From Rhodoblastus sp963804045 (GTDB taxonomy: Bacteria > Pseudomonadota > Alphaproteobacteria > Rhizobiales > Beijerinckiaceae): a stretch of 64,000 bases of DNA. A program made the position numbers and the translations under genes. This document shows, piece after piece, positions 54,856 through 62,382 of this stretch. The notes under the pieces were generated by a model, which saw nothing but the letters and a program-made list of their open reading frames with translations, had not been told where the DNA came from and did no database searches. Location: the NCBI GenBank assembly GCA_963804045.1, contig CAWDOR010000002.1, positions 62,001 to 126,000 on the forward strand, in the 5' to 3' direction. Positions within the stretch are counted from its first letter, which is position 1. Each line of letters begins with the position of its first letter.

Positions 54856-55797
54856 ATGAGTGATGACGCTTCAGAGACAAAAATATTTCGTATTCTCAGC
54901 TTGGACGGCGGGGGAGCCAAGGGGTTCTACACACTCGGAGCGTTGAAGGAGATAGAGGCGCTTGTCGAATGCCGCCTGTGCGAAAAATTCGACCTCATCT
55001 ACGGAACCTCGACCGGCGCCATCATTGCCGCTCTACTCGGACTTGGAAAGTCCGTAGACGAGATCGAGGAGCTTTACCGTAAGCATGTCGTGACTGTGAT
55101 GGCGCGTTGGCTGCCAAGCCAAAAGACAGCGGCACTGGAGGCGCTTGCCGCCGACGTGTTCAAGGAATTGAAATTCGATGCCTTCCAGACAGGCATGGGA
55201 ATTGTGGGGACGCGATGGAAAGAAGAGCGGCCCATTATTTTCAAAACGGACAGGCGACAGGCTTTTTTCGGAAAGGCGACTTTTGAGCCTGGTTTTGGCT
55301 GCGCAATCGGGGACGCAATCGTCGCATCTTGCTCAGCTTATCCATTCTTTAAAAAGAAATTCGTTACCACCAGCCGCGGCGAAAAGATCGAGGTGCGCGA
55401 CGGTGGCTTCGTCGCGAATAATCCCACGCTCTATGCCATTATCGATGCGACGGAATCGATGGGTTTCGCCCGGAAAAACTTACGCGTGGTGAGCGTCGGC
55501 GTGGGCGAATATCCTCCGCCAAAGCTGCCGGCCTGGAGCCTTCGGAAGTGGCTCAGCAAACTTCCAACATTGGTCTTTCTCCAAAAGACGATGGAAATCA
55601 GTTCGCAATCAATGGACCAGTTACGAAAAGTACTTTTCCGAGACGTTGAGACTATTCGTATCCATGAAAGGTATACACAGCCGGACATGGCTACTGACAT
55701 GCTTGAAGTTGATATAGATAAGCTTGGGCTGCTCTGGCAGCGTGGACGCGACTGCGCTCGCGATGCCGAATCTAATTTGCGAAAGATTTTGATTTGA
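54856..55797 (+). CDS. capV: Patatin-like phospholipase, CapV-type CBASS effector
   Basis: A 313-residue patatin-fold lipase. The oxyanion motif DGGGAKG (17-23), the nucleophile elbow GTSTG (Ser52) and the catalytic DGG (Asp182) form a complete Ser-Asp dyad. In CBASS such enzymes are switched on by the cyclic nucleotide made by the neighbouring CD-NTase and then destroy the cell's own membrane phospholipids, aborting phage infection. The CD-NTase gene starts 10 bases after its stop. ATG 54856 is preferred over TTG 54841. No membrane segment. Confidence 0.9.
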   Translation: MSDDASETKIFRILSLDGGGAKGFYTLGALKEIEALVECRLCEKFDLIYGTSTGAIIAALLGLGKSVDEIEELYRKHVVTVMARWLPSQKTAALEALAADVFKELKFDAFQTGMGIVGTRWKEERPIIFKTDRRQAFFGKATFEPGFGCAIGDAIVASCSAYPFFKKKFVTTSRGEKIEVRDGGFVANNPTLYAIIDATESMGFARKNLRVVSVGVGEYPPPKLPAWSLRKWLSKLPTLVFLQKTMEISSQSMDQLRKVLFRDVETIRIHERYTQPDMATDMLEVDIDKLGLLWQRGRDCARDAESNLRKILI

Positions 55798-55807
55798 GGG
55801 GGCACGG

Positions 55808-56698
55808 GTGATAAGCGAAAATCAATTAGAAGTCTGGGCCTCGCAAGGCCCGACGACACAATTCACCGATACCTACAATCGTATCCGTGGCAATCTGCTT
55901 GACAAGAGCGCGCCCTATCCGCTTGCGGATATCGACATCTTTCTCCAAGGTTCCTACAGGAATGATACGAACGTCTATGGCGATAGCGACGTCGATATCG
56001 TCCTTTGCCATACGGGTGCGTTCTATAAGGACTTGAGCCGACTTTCAGTTGAGGATTGTCGCGCTTACAGCGCTGCCAGCGGGGGAACGGTGACTTACGG
56101 CTACGCCGACTTCAAGCGCGATGCAACGACATACATCGCGCGGTTATACGATGGCGTGAACACTCTGAAAAAAGCGCTCTATGTTCCCGGAGGCGGCTCA
56201 GGGCGTAGAAATTCTGATGTACTAATTGCATCCGAGTTTCGCCGTTATTATGAATTCAAAACTTGGCAAAATCACCGCTTTGATCAAGGTGTGTGCTTTT
56301 TTCTCGCGGATGGCTCGATGGTCGAGAATTTTCCAAAGCTACATGCGCAGAACTGCACAACAAAACACCAAAATACGAGGAGTTTCTTCAAGCCTATCGT
56401 CCGCATTTTCAAAAACATGCGGAACACGATGATCGAAAAAAAGCTGCTAGCGGATGGGATCGCGCCATCGTATTTTATCGAGGGTATGCTTTATAACGTG
56501 CCAGACCAGAAATTTGGCGGCACGTACCAGCAAACGTGGATTAACTGTTTCAATCATATCGTCACGACCGACCGTGAAAAACTCGTTTGTGCCAATCACA
56601 TGCACTGGCTCGTGCGCGACGCCTCTCCAACTTCTTGGCCAGTAGCAAATTTCAACACTTTCGCGGCAGCGCTGAAAAAATACTGGGAGTGGCACTGA
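55808..56698 (+). CDS. CBASS cyclic-oligonucleotide synthase (CD-NTase)
   Basis: A 296-residue nucleotidyltransferase of the cGAS/DncV-like family. The catalytic block is FLQGSYRNDTNVYGDSDVDIVL, with GS at 48-49 and metal ligands Asp61 and Asp63; a likely third acidic ligand is Asp137 in NSDVLIASEFRRYY. The C-terminal helical half is present. It should make a cyclic di- or trinucleotide on phage infection that activates the adjacent CapV-like lipase. GTG start behind GAGGGGG. No Cap2/Cap3 (ubiquitin-like) or HORMA/TRIP13 genes are present, so this is a minimal type I system. Clade not assigned. Confidence 0.9.
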   Translation: MISENQLEVWASQGPTTQFTDTYNRIRGNLLDKSAPYPLADIDIFLQGSYRNDTNVYGDSDVDIVLCHTGAFYKDLSRLSVEDCRAYSAASGGTVTYGYADFKRDATTYIARLYDGVNTLKKALYVPGGGSGRRNSDVLIASEFRRYYEFKTWQNHRFDQGVCFFLADGSMVENFPKLHAQNCTTKHQNTRSFFKPIVRIFKNMRNTMIEKKLLADGIAPSYFIEGMLYNVPDQKFGGTYQQTWINCFNHIVTTDREKLVCANHMHWLVRDASPTSWPVANFNTFAAALKKYWEWH

Positions 56699-56780
56699 AC
56701 TCGGAGTTCCACCTGGGCCGTCCCACCACCACAACCGCCATTGAGGCGGTGGTCGGCTCTGGGTGGAAGCGATAACATCT

Positions 56781-56799
56781 GCGGGTACAAATGCGGGTA
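56781..56799. repeat. GCGGGTA pair (probable integrase arm sites, right)
   Basis: GCGGGTA at 56781-56787 and 56793-56799, about 60 bases inside attR. Same heptamer as the cluster ahead of the integrase at the left end. The match of motif and position supports an arm-site role. Confidence 0.6.
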
Positions 56800-56857
56800 T
56801 TTCAAAATCGAAGATATTTTTTATCTCATGATAACAATGCGGTATAATGAGAACGCA

Positions 56858-56876
56858 ATTCCGCCCCTGGCACCAC
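56858..56876. repeat. attR: right attachment site of the island
   Basis: ATTCCGCCCCTGGCACCAC, identical to attL except that GGG is GG. It is followed by a run of nine C (56879-56887). It lacks the rest of the tRNA, as expected for the distal copy. It closes an element of about 10.9 kb. Confidence 0.82.
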
Positions 56877-56952
56877 CACCCCCCCCCTCCTTGTCAGGCA
56901 ATATAAATCGCTTGCGGGCTGTTTTGCCTCACCCTGCTGAGAACTGGGTTTA

Positions 56953-57159
56953 GGTGAGGCGGATTTGTTCTTTTTCTGTCCCGCGGCGAGCTTTGCCATA
57001 GCGCTCGATCTCTTTCAGGGTCCTGTGGCCGGTTATCGCCATGATCTGCTTTGTCGAGCATACAAGTTCGGCCAACCACGCGGCGGAGGCCTTGCGCAAT
57101 CCATGCGCCGAGCACCGGAACCTGACCCAAGGAACATAAAAAGGCGGGCCGCTTCTCAA
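56953..57159 (-). pseudogene. Tyrosine integrase, C-terminal remnant
   Basis: A 68-codon frame just outside attR with the end of a tyrosine recombinase catalytic domain: AHGLRKASAAWLAE (H-x-x-R box), then ITGHRTLKEIERYGKARR with the His and the nucleophile Tyr. Everything upstream (arm, core-binding and the first catalytic Arg) is missing, and I cannot extend it in any frame. It is the trace of an older element at the same site. Different from the P4-type integrase of the intact island. Confidence 0.8.
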
Positions 57160-57444
57160 TGGAAAACCCGGGTCAGTTGCAAACGGAAATCAACGACAGG
57201 GCGCGAATTGCGGTCCGATTGGCGGAATCGACCTGCGCCCCATCGCTCCGGCAGGCGTTTCCAACAACCCTTTAATTACACGCAAAATCAGCGTGTTGTC
57301 GTGTAAAGCCGACACAGCGAGCTTTCCAAGGATTAGGCCAGAGATTCTCTGATTCACGGCACGACAATTGTACAGCTCGAACTCAAACGGTCCGCGCTTT
57401 CGGCGGTCGAATTTCCAAATATCTGATTCAGAAGAGAAAAATTT

Positions 57445-57519
57445 TGGAGCGGGCGATGAGAATCGAACTCACGACATACAGCTTGGGAAGCTGTCGTTCT
57501 GCCACTGAACTACGCCCGC
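57445..57519 (-). tRNA. tRNA-Gly(CCC)
   Basis: A 75-base cloverleaf on the minus strand: acceptor GCGGGCG/CGCCCGC, D-arm GTTCAGTGGCAGAAC, anticodon stem ACAGC/GCTGT with loop TTCCCAA (anticodon CCC, reads GGG), T-arm GAGTTCGATTCTC, discriminator T and encoded CCA. The 285 bases between it and the integrase remnant contain no gene I can support. Confidence 0.96.
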
Positions 57520-57565
57520 CTTCCGGTCCGCATAGATAGCCAAAGCCGAGCGCCGTCGCAACTGT

Positions 57566-58348
57566 TCACTTGTCAATATTGGCGTCGCCCAACTCCCCGC
57601 CGTTGGCGGGCAGCAGATTCTCGTAAAAATCGGCGACCCGTTTCGGCACCACGACCATGGTCTCGACAAGCAGATTGACCAGGGTGAACAATTGCATCGC
57701 CACCGCGCTGTCGTCGGAGGCGTCGATCTGGCCCGGCTGGATGGCGCGAATGCCGATGACGCGCACCATATCCAGCGATTTGCGAATGCGCGGATCGAGC
57801 CCTTTCTGCACGAGAACCGCGAGGTCGCCGTCGAGGCTCTTGCCGGGAAAGCCGAGGGCCTGGATGGCTTTTTGGATCGCCAGGCGCAACAACGCCGCTG
57901 CCGCCCTCGGCGAGGAATCTACGATCTGCGCGGCTTCATTGAAATCCTTTTGGATCTCGGGCGGCATGCCCTCGACGGGCTTGATCGCCGCCGCGAGCGG
58001 CGGATAGAAAAGATCATCGCCGATCCAGACCGAGAATTTCAGGCAGGCCGAACATTCGCTGACATAGAGATTGACCAGAGACCCGCTCGGATTGCTCCCG
58101 GTCATTGCCCCGCCGTCAAGAAACAGCTCCTTGCTGGCGAGCTTGCGCAGGAACTGCACCGCGGCGCTGTCTTCCGCTATGCCGCTGTCGGTCTTGAGAA
58201 TTTCGATGCTCTTGTCGGTCGGAATCACCGGCCCGTTATCGTTGTCATAGCCGCTCAACTGAGCGCCATACCAGCGCTGCTGGGCCATGGCCTGGCAATG
58301 CGGGCAGGAGAAGGCGTTCAAATCAAGTTTCGGATGAATGCGTTTCAT
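57566..58348 (-). CDS. DUF4145-domain protein with zinc-ribbon-like cysteines
   Basis: A 260-residue soluble protein. Two cysteine pairs, CPHC near residue 15 and CSAC near residue 98, could bind zinc. The C-terminal half carries the DUF4145 pattern: SSPRAAAALLRLAIQKAIQALGFPGKSLDGDLAVLVQKGLDPRIRKSLDMVR. DUF4145 occurs in restriction-associated and stand-alone proteins of unknown role. It lies 52 bases downstream of dcd on the same strand. Outside the island, but next to its old edge. Confidence 0.78.
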   Translation of the reverse strand: MKRIHPKLDLNAFSCPHCQAMAQQRWYGAQLSGYDNDNGPVIPTDKSIEILKTDSGIAEDSAAVQFLRKLASKELFLDGGAMTGSNPSGSLVNLYVSECSACLKFSVWIGDDLFYPPLAAAIKPVEGMPPEIQKDFNEAAQIVDSSPRAAAALLRLAIQKAIQALGFPGKSLDGDLAVLVQKGLDPRIRKSLDMVRVIGIRAIQPGQIDASDDSAVAMQLFTLVNLLVETMVVVPKRVADFYENLLPANGGELGDANIDK

Positions 58349-58400
58349 ATTTTCCCCAAACAGGCCGGGACATGCAAAAAGTCTTTCACTCGCCCGGCTT

Positions 58401-59507
58401 TCAGCGCGGCGTCCGGAAATGTTTCGACAGTTTCAGTCCTTGCGCTTGATAATTGGAGCCAAGACCGGCGCCATAGAGGTCGCGCGGCAATTCCGCCATT
58501 TTTTCATAAACCAGCCAGCCGACCGCCTGTCCGTCCTCGAGGATGAAGGGCACGTCATGGGAGCGGACCTCCAGCACGGCGCGGGCGCCGGCGCCGCCGG
58601 CCTCGACCGCGCCGAAACCGGGGTCGAAAAAGCCGGCGTAATGAACGCGGAATTCGCCGACCAGCGGATCGAAGGGCGTCATTTCCGCCGCGTGGTCAGG
58701 CGGCACCCGCACCGCCTCTTTCGACGCGAGAATGTAGAATTCGCCGGGATCGAGCACCAGCTCTCCACGCCCGCGCGAAAAAATCGGCTCCCAGTAATCG
58801 GCGATTTCGCAACTGTTGGGTTGGTCCACATCGATCAGGCCGGTGTGGCGCTTGGCGCGATAGCCGACTAGGCCGCCCTCGAATCCCGAGAGATCGATGG
58901 AGACCGGGACGCCGCCGGAGAAGGAGGGACTGGCGTTGGACACCAGTTTTTCGCGGGCGTGCAGGGCGGCGTGGCCGGCGTCGTCCAGCCGGGCGTTGCC
59001 GCGCCGGAAACGGATCTGCGACAGGCGCGAGCCCTCGCGCGCCAGGATCGGAAAGGTGCGCGGCGAAATTTCCGCGTAAAGCGGGCCTGTGTAGCCGGCG
59101 TCTATGGTGTCGAAAGCGTTGGCGCGGTCGGCGATCACCCGGGTGAAGACGTCGATTCGGCCGGTCGAGCTTTTGGGATTGGCGGCGGCGGCGATGTCGG
59201 GCGGCAGCGCCAGGCTCTCGGCCAGTTCGGCGAGATAGACGCAATTGGTCTCCAGCACCGCGCCGACCGTCAGGTCGATCTCATGCAGGGCGTAGAGGGC
59301 GATGGCCTCGCCAATGGCGCGGCCGCCGGGCAGGAAGGAGGCCCGCATCCTCCAGGCGCGGCGTCCGAGCCGCAGATCGAGGCTCGCCGGCTGTATCTGG
59401 TCCGGGGCGAAAGGTCTTGCCGGCGAGATCGCCCCGGCCTGGGCCAGGGCCGCGATCTGGCGCGCGGCGAAAATTCCCTGTCCCTCTCCCGTCGCCGCTA
59501 CGGCCAC
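58401..59507 (-). CDS. dcd: 2'-deoxycytidine 5'-triphosphate deaminase (long form)
   Basis: A 368-residue enzyme, twice the length of E. coli Dcd, as usual in Hyphomicrobiales. It deaminates dCTP to dUTP on the route to dTMP. The first half shows QIQPASLDLRLG and ANPKSSTGRIDVFTRV with the catalytic Ser-Arg region, and ADRANAFDTIDAGYTGPLYAEISPRTFPI; the second half repeats the dUTPase-like barrel (EFRVHYAGFFDPGFG, VLEVRSHDVPFILEDGQAVGWLVYE). Divergent from groES. Confidence 0.9.
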   Translation of the reverse strand: MAVAATGEGQGIFAARQIAALAQAGAISPARPFAPDQIQPASLDLRLGRRAWRMRASFLPGGRAIGEAIALYALHEIDLTVGAVLETNCVYLAELAESLALPPDIAAAANPKSSTGRIDVFTRVIADRANAFDTIDAGYTGPLYAEISPRTFPILAREGSRLSQIRFRRGNARLDDAGHAALHAREKLVSNASPSFSGGVPVSIDLSGFEGGLVGYRAKRHTGLIDVDQPNSCEIADYWEPIFSRGRGELVLDPGEFYILASKEAVRVPPDHAAEMTPFDPLVGEFRVHYAGFFDPGFGAVEAGGAGARAVLEVRSHDVPFILEDGQAVGWLVYEKMAELPRDLYGAGLGSNYQAQGLKLSKHFRTPR

Positions 59508-59586
59508 GACATGCTCCTTCGCTCGAATCGAATTGCAACTGACGCGCTACGTTAACAAACCGGATGAAAAGCACATAGCCGCAGCC

Positions 59587-59615
59587 TTGACTCTTTTTGC
59601 CCGCCTCCCTATCTA
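59587..59615 (+). promoter_or_regulatory. groESL promoter
   Basis: TTGACT (59587-59592) and TATCTA (59610-59615) with a 17-base spacer: a good sigma-70-type promoter. The CIRCE operator begins 13 bases after the -10, so it spans the likely transcription start. Confidence 0.7.
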
Positions 59616-59627
59616 CCCGTCAACCTG

Positions 59628-59654
59628 TTAGCACTCGCTTTCGGTGAGTGATAA
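59628..59654. promoter_or_regulatory. CIRCE element (HrcA operator)
   Basis: TTAGCACTC, nine bases, GAGTGATAA. It matches the CIRCE consensus (TTAGCACTC-N9-GAGTGCTAA) with a single change of C to A in the right arm. HrcA binding here represses groESL until heat or misfolding stress. Confidence 0.9.
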
Positions 59655-59717
59655 CAGGCCATTCCTTTCACCCCGGCCGTCCGGTCGGCGGATTCAACCA
59701 AGCTAGAGGACATTATC

Positions 59718-60005
59718 ATGGCCTTCCGTCCCCTCCACGATCGCGTTGTCGTCAAGCGCCTTGAAGGCGAAGAAAAGACCAAGGGTGGCATCATCATCCC
59801 CGACACCGCCAAGGAAAAGCCGCAGGAAGGCGAAGTGGTCGCCGTCGGCCCCGGCGCCCGCGACGAATCCGGCAAGCTGGTTCCCCTGGACGTCAAGGCC
59901 GGCGACCGCGTGCTGTTCGGCAAATGGTCCGGCACCGAAGTCAAGATCGACGGCCAGGATTTGTTGATCATGAAGGAATCCGACATCCTCGGGATCGTCG
60001 GCTGA
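59718..60005 (+). CDS. groES: Co-chaperonin GroES
   Basis: A 95-residue protein forming the seven-part lid of GroEL. FRPLHDRVVVKRLEGEEKTKGGIIIPDTAKEKP contains the mobile loop that contacts GroEL, and the end reads DLLIMKESDILGIVG, as usual. AGAGGAC precedes the ATG. It is the first gene of groES-groEL, with 65 bases between. Confidence 0.98.
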   Translation: MAFRPLHDRVVVKRLEGEEKTKGGIIIPDTAKEKPQEGEVVAVGPGARDESGKLVPLDVKAGDRVLFGKWSGTEVKIDGQDLLIMKESDILGIVG

Positions 60006-60070
60006 TATCGGTTCACCGATTTTCGTCGGCTGAATCCCTTCCCTTAAAAAATCTCGTTAGGAGCTGAAAA

Positions 60071-61711
60071 ATGGCTGCCAAAGAAGTCCGTTTCTCCACC
60101 GACGCCCGCGACCGTCTGCTGCGCGGCGTCGAAGTCCTCGCCAATGCGGTGAAGGTCACTTTGGGCCCGAAGGGCCGTAACGTCGTCATCGAAAAGTCCT
60201 TCGGCGCGCCGCGCATCACCAAGGACGGCGTCACCGTCGCCAAGGAAATCGAACTGGCTGACAAGTTCGAGAACCTCGGCGCCCAGATGGTGCGCGAAGT
60301 CGCCTCCAAGCAGAATGACATCGCCGGCGACGGCACCACCACCGCCACCGTTCTCGCCGCCGCCATCGTCAAGGAAGGCGCCAAGGCGGTCGCCGCCGGT
60401 CTCAACCCGATGGATTTGAAGCGCGGCGTCGATCTCGCGGTCGAGGCGATTGTCGCCGACCTCAAGAAGAACTCGAAGAAGGTCACCTCCAACGACGAAA
60501 TCGCTCAGGTCGGCACCATCTCGGCCAATGGCGACACCTTCATCGGCTCGGAAATCGCCAATGCGATGGCCAAGGTCGGCAATGAAGGCGTGATCACCGT
60601 CGAAGAGGCCAAGAGCCTGGTCACCGAGACCGACATTGTCGAAGGCATGCAGTTCGACCGCGGCTATCTCAGCCCCTATTTCGTCACCAATGCCGAGAAG
60701 ATGATCGCGGAACTGGAAGACCCCTATATCCTCATCCACGAGAAGAAGCTCTCGACCCTGCAGCCGCTGCTGCCCGTGCTCGAAGCCGTGGTGCAGACCG
60801 GCAAGCCGTTGCTGATCGTCGCGGAAGACGTCGAAGGCGAGGCTCTGGCCACGCTGGTCGTCAACAAGCTGCGCGGCGGCCTCAAGATCGCCGCCGTCAA
60901 GGCGCCGGGCTTCGGCGATCGCCGCAAGGCCATGCTGGAAGACATCGCCATCCTGACCGCCGGCACGGTGGTTTCGGAAGACGTCGGCATCAAGCTGGAA
61001 AACGTCACCCTGGCCATGCTGGGTCGCGCCAAGAAGGTGCGCCTCGACAAGGAAACCACCACCATTGTCGACGGCTCCGGCGACAAGAAGGACATCGAAG
61101 GCCGCATCGCCCAGATCAAGGCCCAGATCGAAGAGACCTCCTCGGACTATGACCGCGAGAAGCTCCAGGAGCGCCTGGCCAAGCTCGCCGGCGGCGTCGC
61201 CATCATCCGCGTCGGCGGCGCGACCGAAGTCGAAGTCAAGGAAAAGAAGGACCGCGTCGAAGACGCGCTGAACGCCACCCGCGCCGCGGTGGAAGAAGGC
61301 GTGTTGCCGGGCGGCGGCGTGGCCCTGCTGCGCTCGATCAAGGCGCTCGACGCCGTGGTCACCACCAACAGCGACCAGAAGACCGGCGTGGACATCGTCC
61401 GCAAGGCCATCCAGTCCCCCGCCCGCCAGATCGTCGACAACGCCGGCGCCGATGGCGCGGTCGTGGTCGGCAAGCTGATGGAATCGGCTGACTACGCCTT
61501 CGGCTTCGACGCCCAGTCGGGCCAATATGTCGACATGGTCAAGGCCGGCATCATCGACCCCACCAAGGTCGTGCGCACCGCCATTCAGGACGCGGCCTCG
61601 ATCTCCGGCCTGCTGATCACCACCGAGGCGATCATCGTCGAAGCCCCGAAGAAGAACTCGGGCATGCCCGCCATGCCTCCGGGCGGCGGCATGGGCGGCA
61701 TGGATTTCTGA
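60071..61711 (+). CDS. groEL: Chaperonin GroEL
   Basis: A 546-residue chaperonin subunit. Seen: KVTLGPKGRNVVIEKSFGAPRITKDGVTVAKEI, the ATP-site GDGTTTATVLA, LPGGGVALLR and the disordered tail GGGMGGMDF. The tail is the classical GGM type, so this is a housekeeping GroEL. AGGAG lies ahead of the ATG. A strong terminator follows 20 bases after the stop. Confidence 0.99.
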   Translation: MAAKEVRFSTDARDRLLRGVEVLANAVKVTLGPKGRNVVIEKSFGAPRITKDGVTVAKEIELADKFENLGAQMVREVASKQNDIAGDGTTTATVLAAAIVKEGAKAVAAGLNPMDLKRGVDLAVEAIVADLKKNSKKVTSNDEIAQVGTISANGDTFIGSEIANAMAKVGNEGVITVEEAKSLVTETDIVEGMQFDRGYLSPYFVTNAEKMIAELEDPYILIHEKKLSTLQPLLPVLEAVVQTGKPLLIVAEDVEGEALATLVVNKLRGGLKIAAVKAPGFGDRRKAMLEDIAILTAGTVVSEDVGIKLENVTLAMLGRAKKVRLDKETTTIVDGSGDKKDIEGRIAQIKAQIEETSSDYDREKLQERLAKLAGGVAIIRVGGATEVEVKEKKDRVEDALNATRAAVEEGVLPGGGVALLRSIKALDAVVTTNSDQKTGVDIVRKAIQSPARQIVDNAGADGAVVVGKLMESADYAFGFDAQSGQYVDMVKAGIIDPTKVVRTAIQDAASISGLLITTEAIIVEAPKKNSGMPAMPPGGGMGGMDF

Positions 61712-61731
61712 TCCATTCCAAATCGTTCAGG

Positions 61732-61760
61732 AAAGGCCGCCGTAACAGGCGGCCTTTTTT
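61732..61760 (+). terminator. Intrinsic terminator of groESL
   Basis: GGCCGCC-GTAACA-GGCGGCC followed by TTTTTT: a perfect seven-base-pair GC stem with a six-base loop and six T residues, about 20 bases after the groEL stop. Confidence 0.92.
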
Positions 61761-62010
61761 GTCCAAAATATATTGCTCAGGAATGTGGGGCGATCCCCGC
61801 CTGGCGCCCCGCGTCAAGTGGTCGCGGAACCGCTAATCATTCAATCCATTGTCCTGAATTATGAAAATTGCGACAAAATTGACCTTGGTCACGAATCCGA
61901 CATGACGATAGCCACTTTCGCGCAGGCTTGATGCAGCATAACGCTTGGATTCGTTAGGCGATTTTAAGCAAACCGGAGTGGCGTCGCCGCCGTCCGCGCC
62001 GGAGGGGAAA

Positions 62011-62376
62011 ATGGATCAGCTGAACTCGAGGAAAATCATGGCCGCGCCGGAACCGGAAGATGGCTCGAAGACGGTCACGCGCGTCGAATTGCTCGACGCG
62101 GTCTATAACGCCTGTCCAACTCTGTCGCGCGCTCAGGCCCGTGAAATCTTCGAAATGACCCTGGACGAAATCGTCAACTCCCTGGTCGCCAACGACCCGG
62201 TCAAGCTGCGTTCCTTCGGCGCATTCTCGGTTCGCTCCAAGCGCGAGCGCATCGGCCGCAATCCGCGCACCGGCGTCGAGGCCAAGATCACCGCGCGCCG
62301 CGTGCTGACTTTTAAAGCCTCGCCGACGCTGATCGCCAAGATCAATGGCGAAGCTCCGGTCGAAGACCGCGACTGA
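62011..62376 (+). CDS. IHF/HU family DNA-bending protein, IHF-alpha-like
   Basis: A 121-residue histone-like protein. The core TVTRVELLDAVYNACPTLSRAQAREIFEMTLDEI, KLRSFGAFSVRSKRERIGRNPRTGVEAKITARRVLTFKAS is the IHF/HU fold; the Pro that intercalates DNA is at RNPRTG. RSK..RIGRNP is closer to IHF-alpha than to HU, yet the sequence diverges from typical IhfA, so it may be an additional paralogue. ATG 62011 (GGAGG) and ATG 62038 (GAGGA) both have ribosome sites. A 250-base promoter region precedes it. Confidence 0.8.
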   Translation: MDQLNSRKIMAAPEPEDGSKTVTRVELLDAVYNACPTLSRAQAREIFEMTLDEIVNSLVANDPVKLRSFGAFSVRSKRERIGRNPRTGVEAKITARRVLTFKASPTLIAKINGEAPVEDRD

Positions 62377-62382
62377 GCGCGG

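Noticed and set aside
60044..61525. A 493-codon open frame opposite groEL
   Set aside because: Antisense shadow of groEL; no ribosome site or family match.
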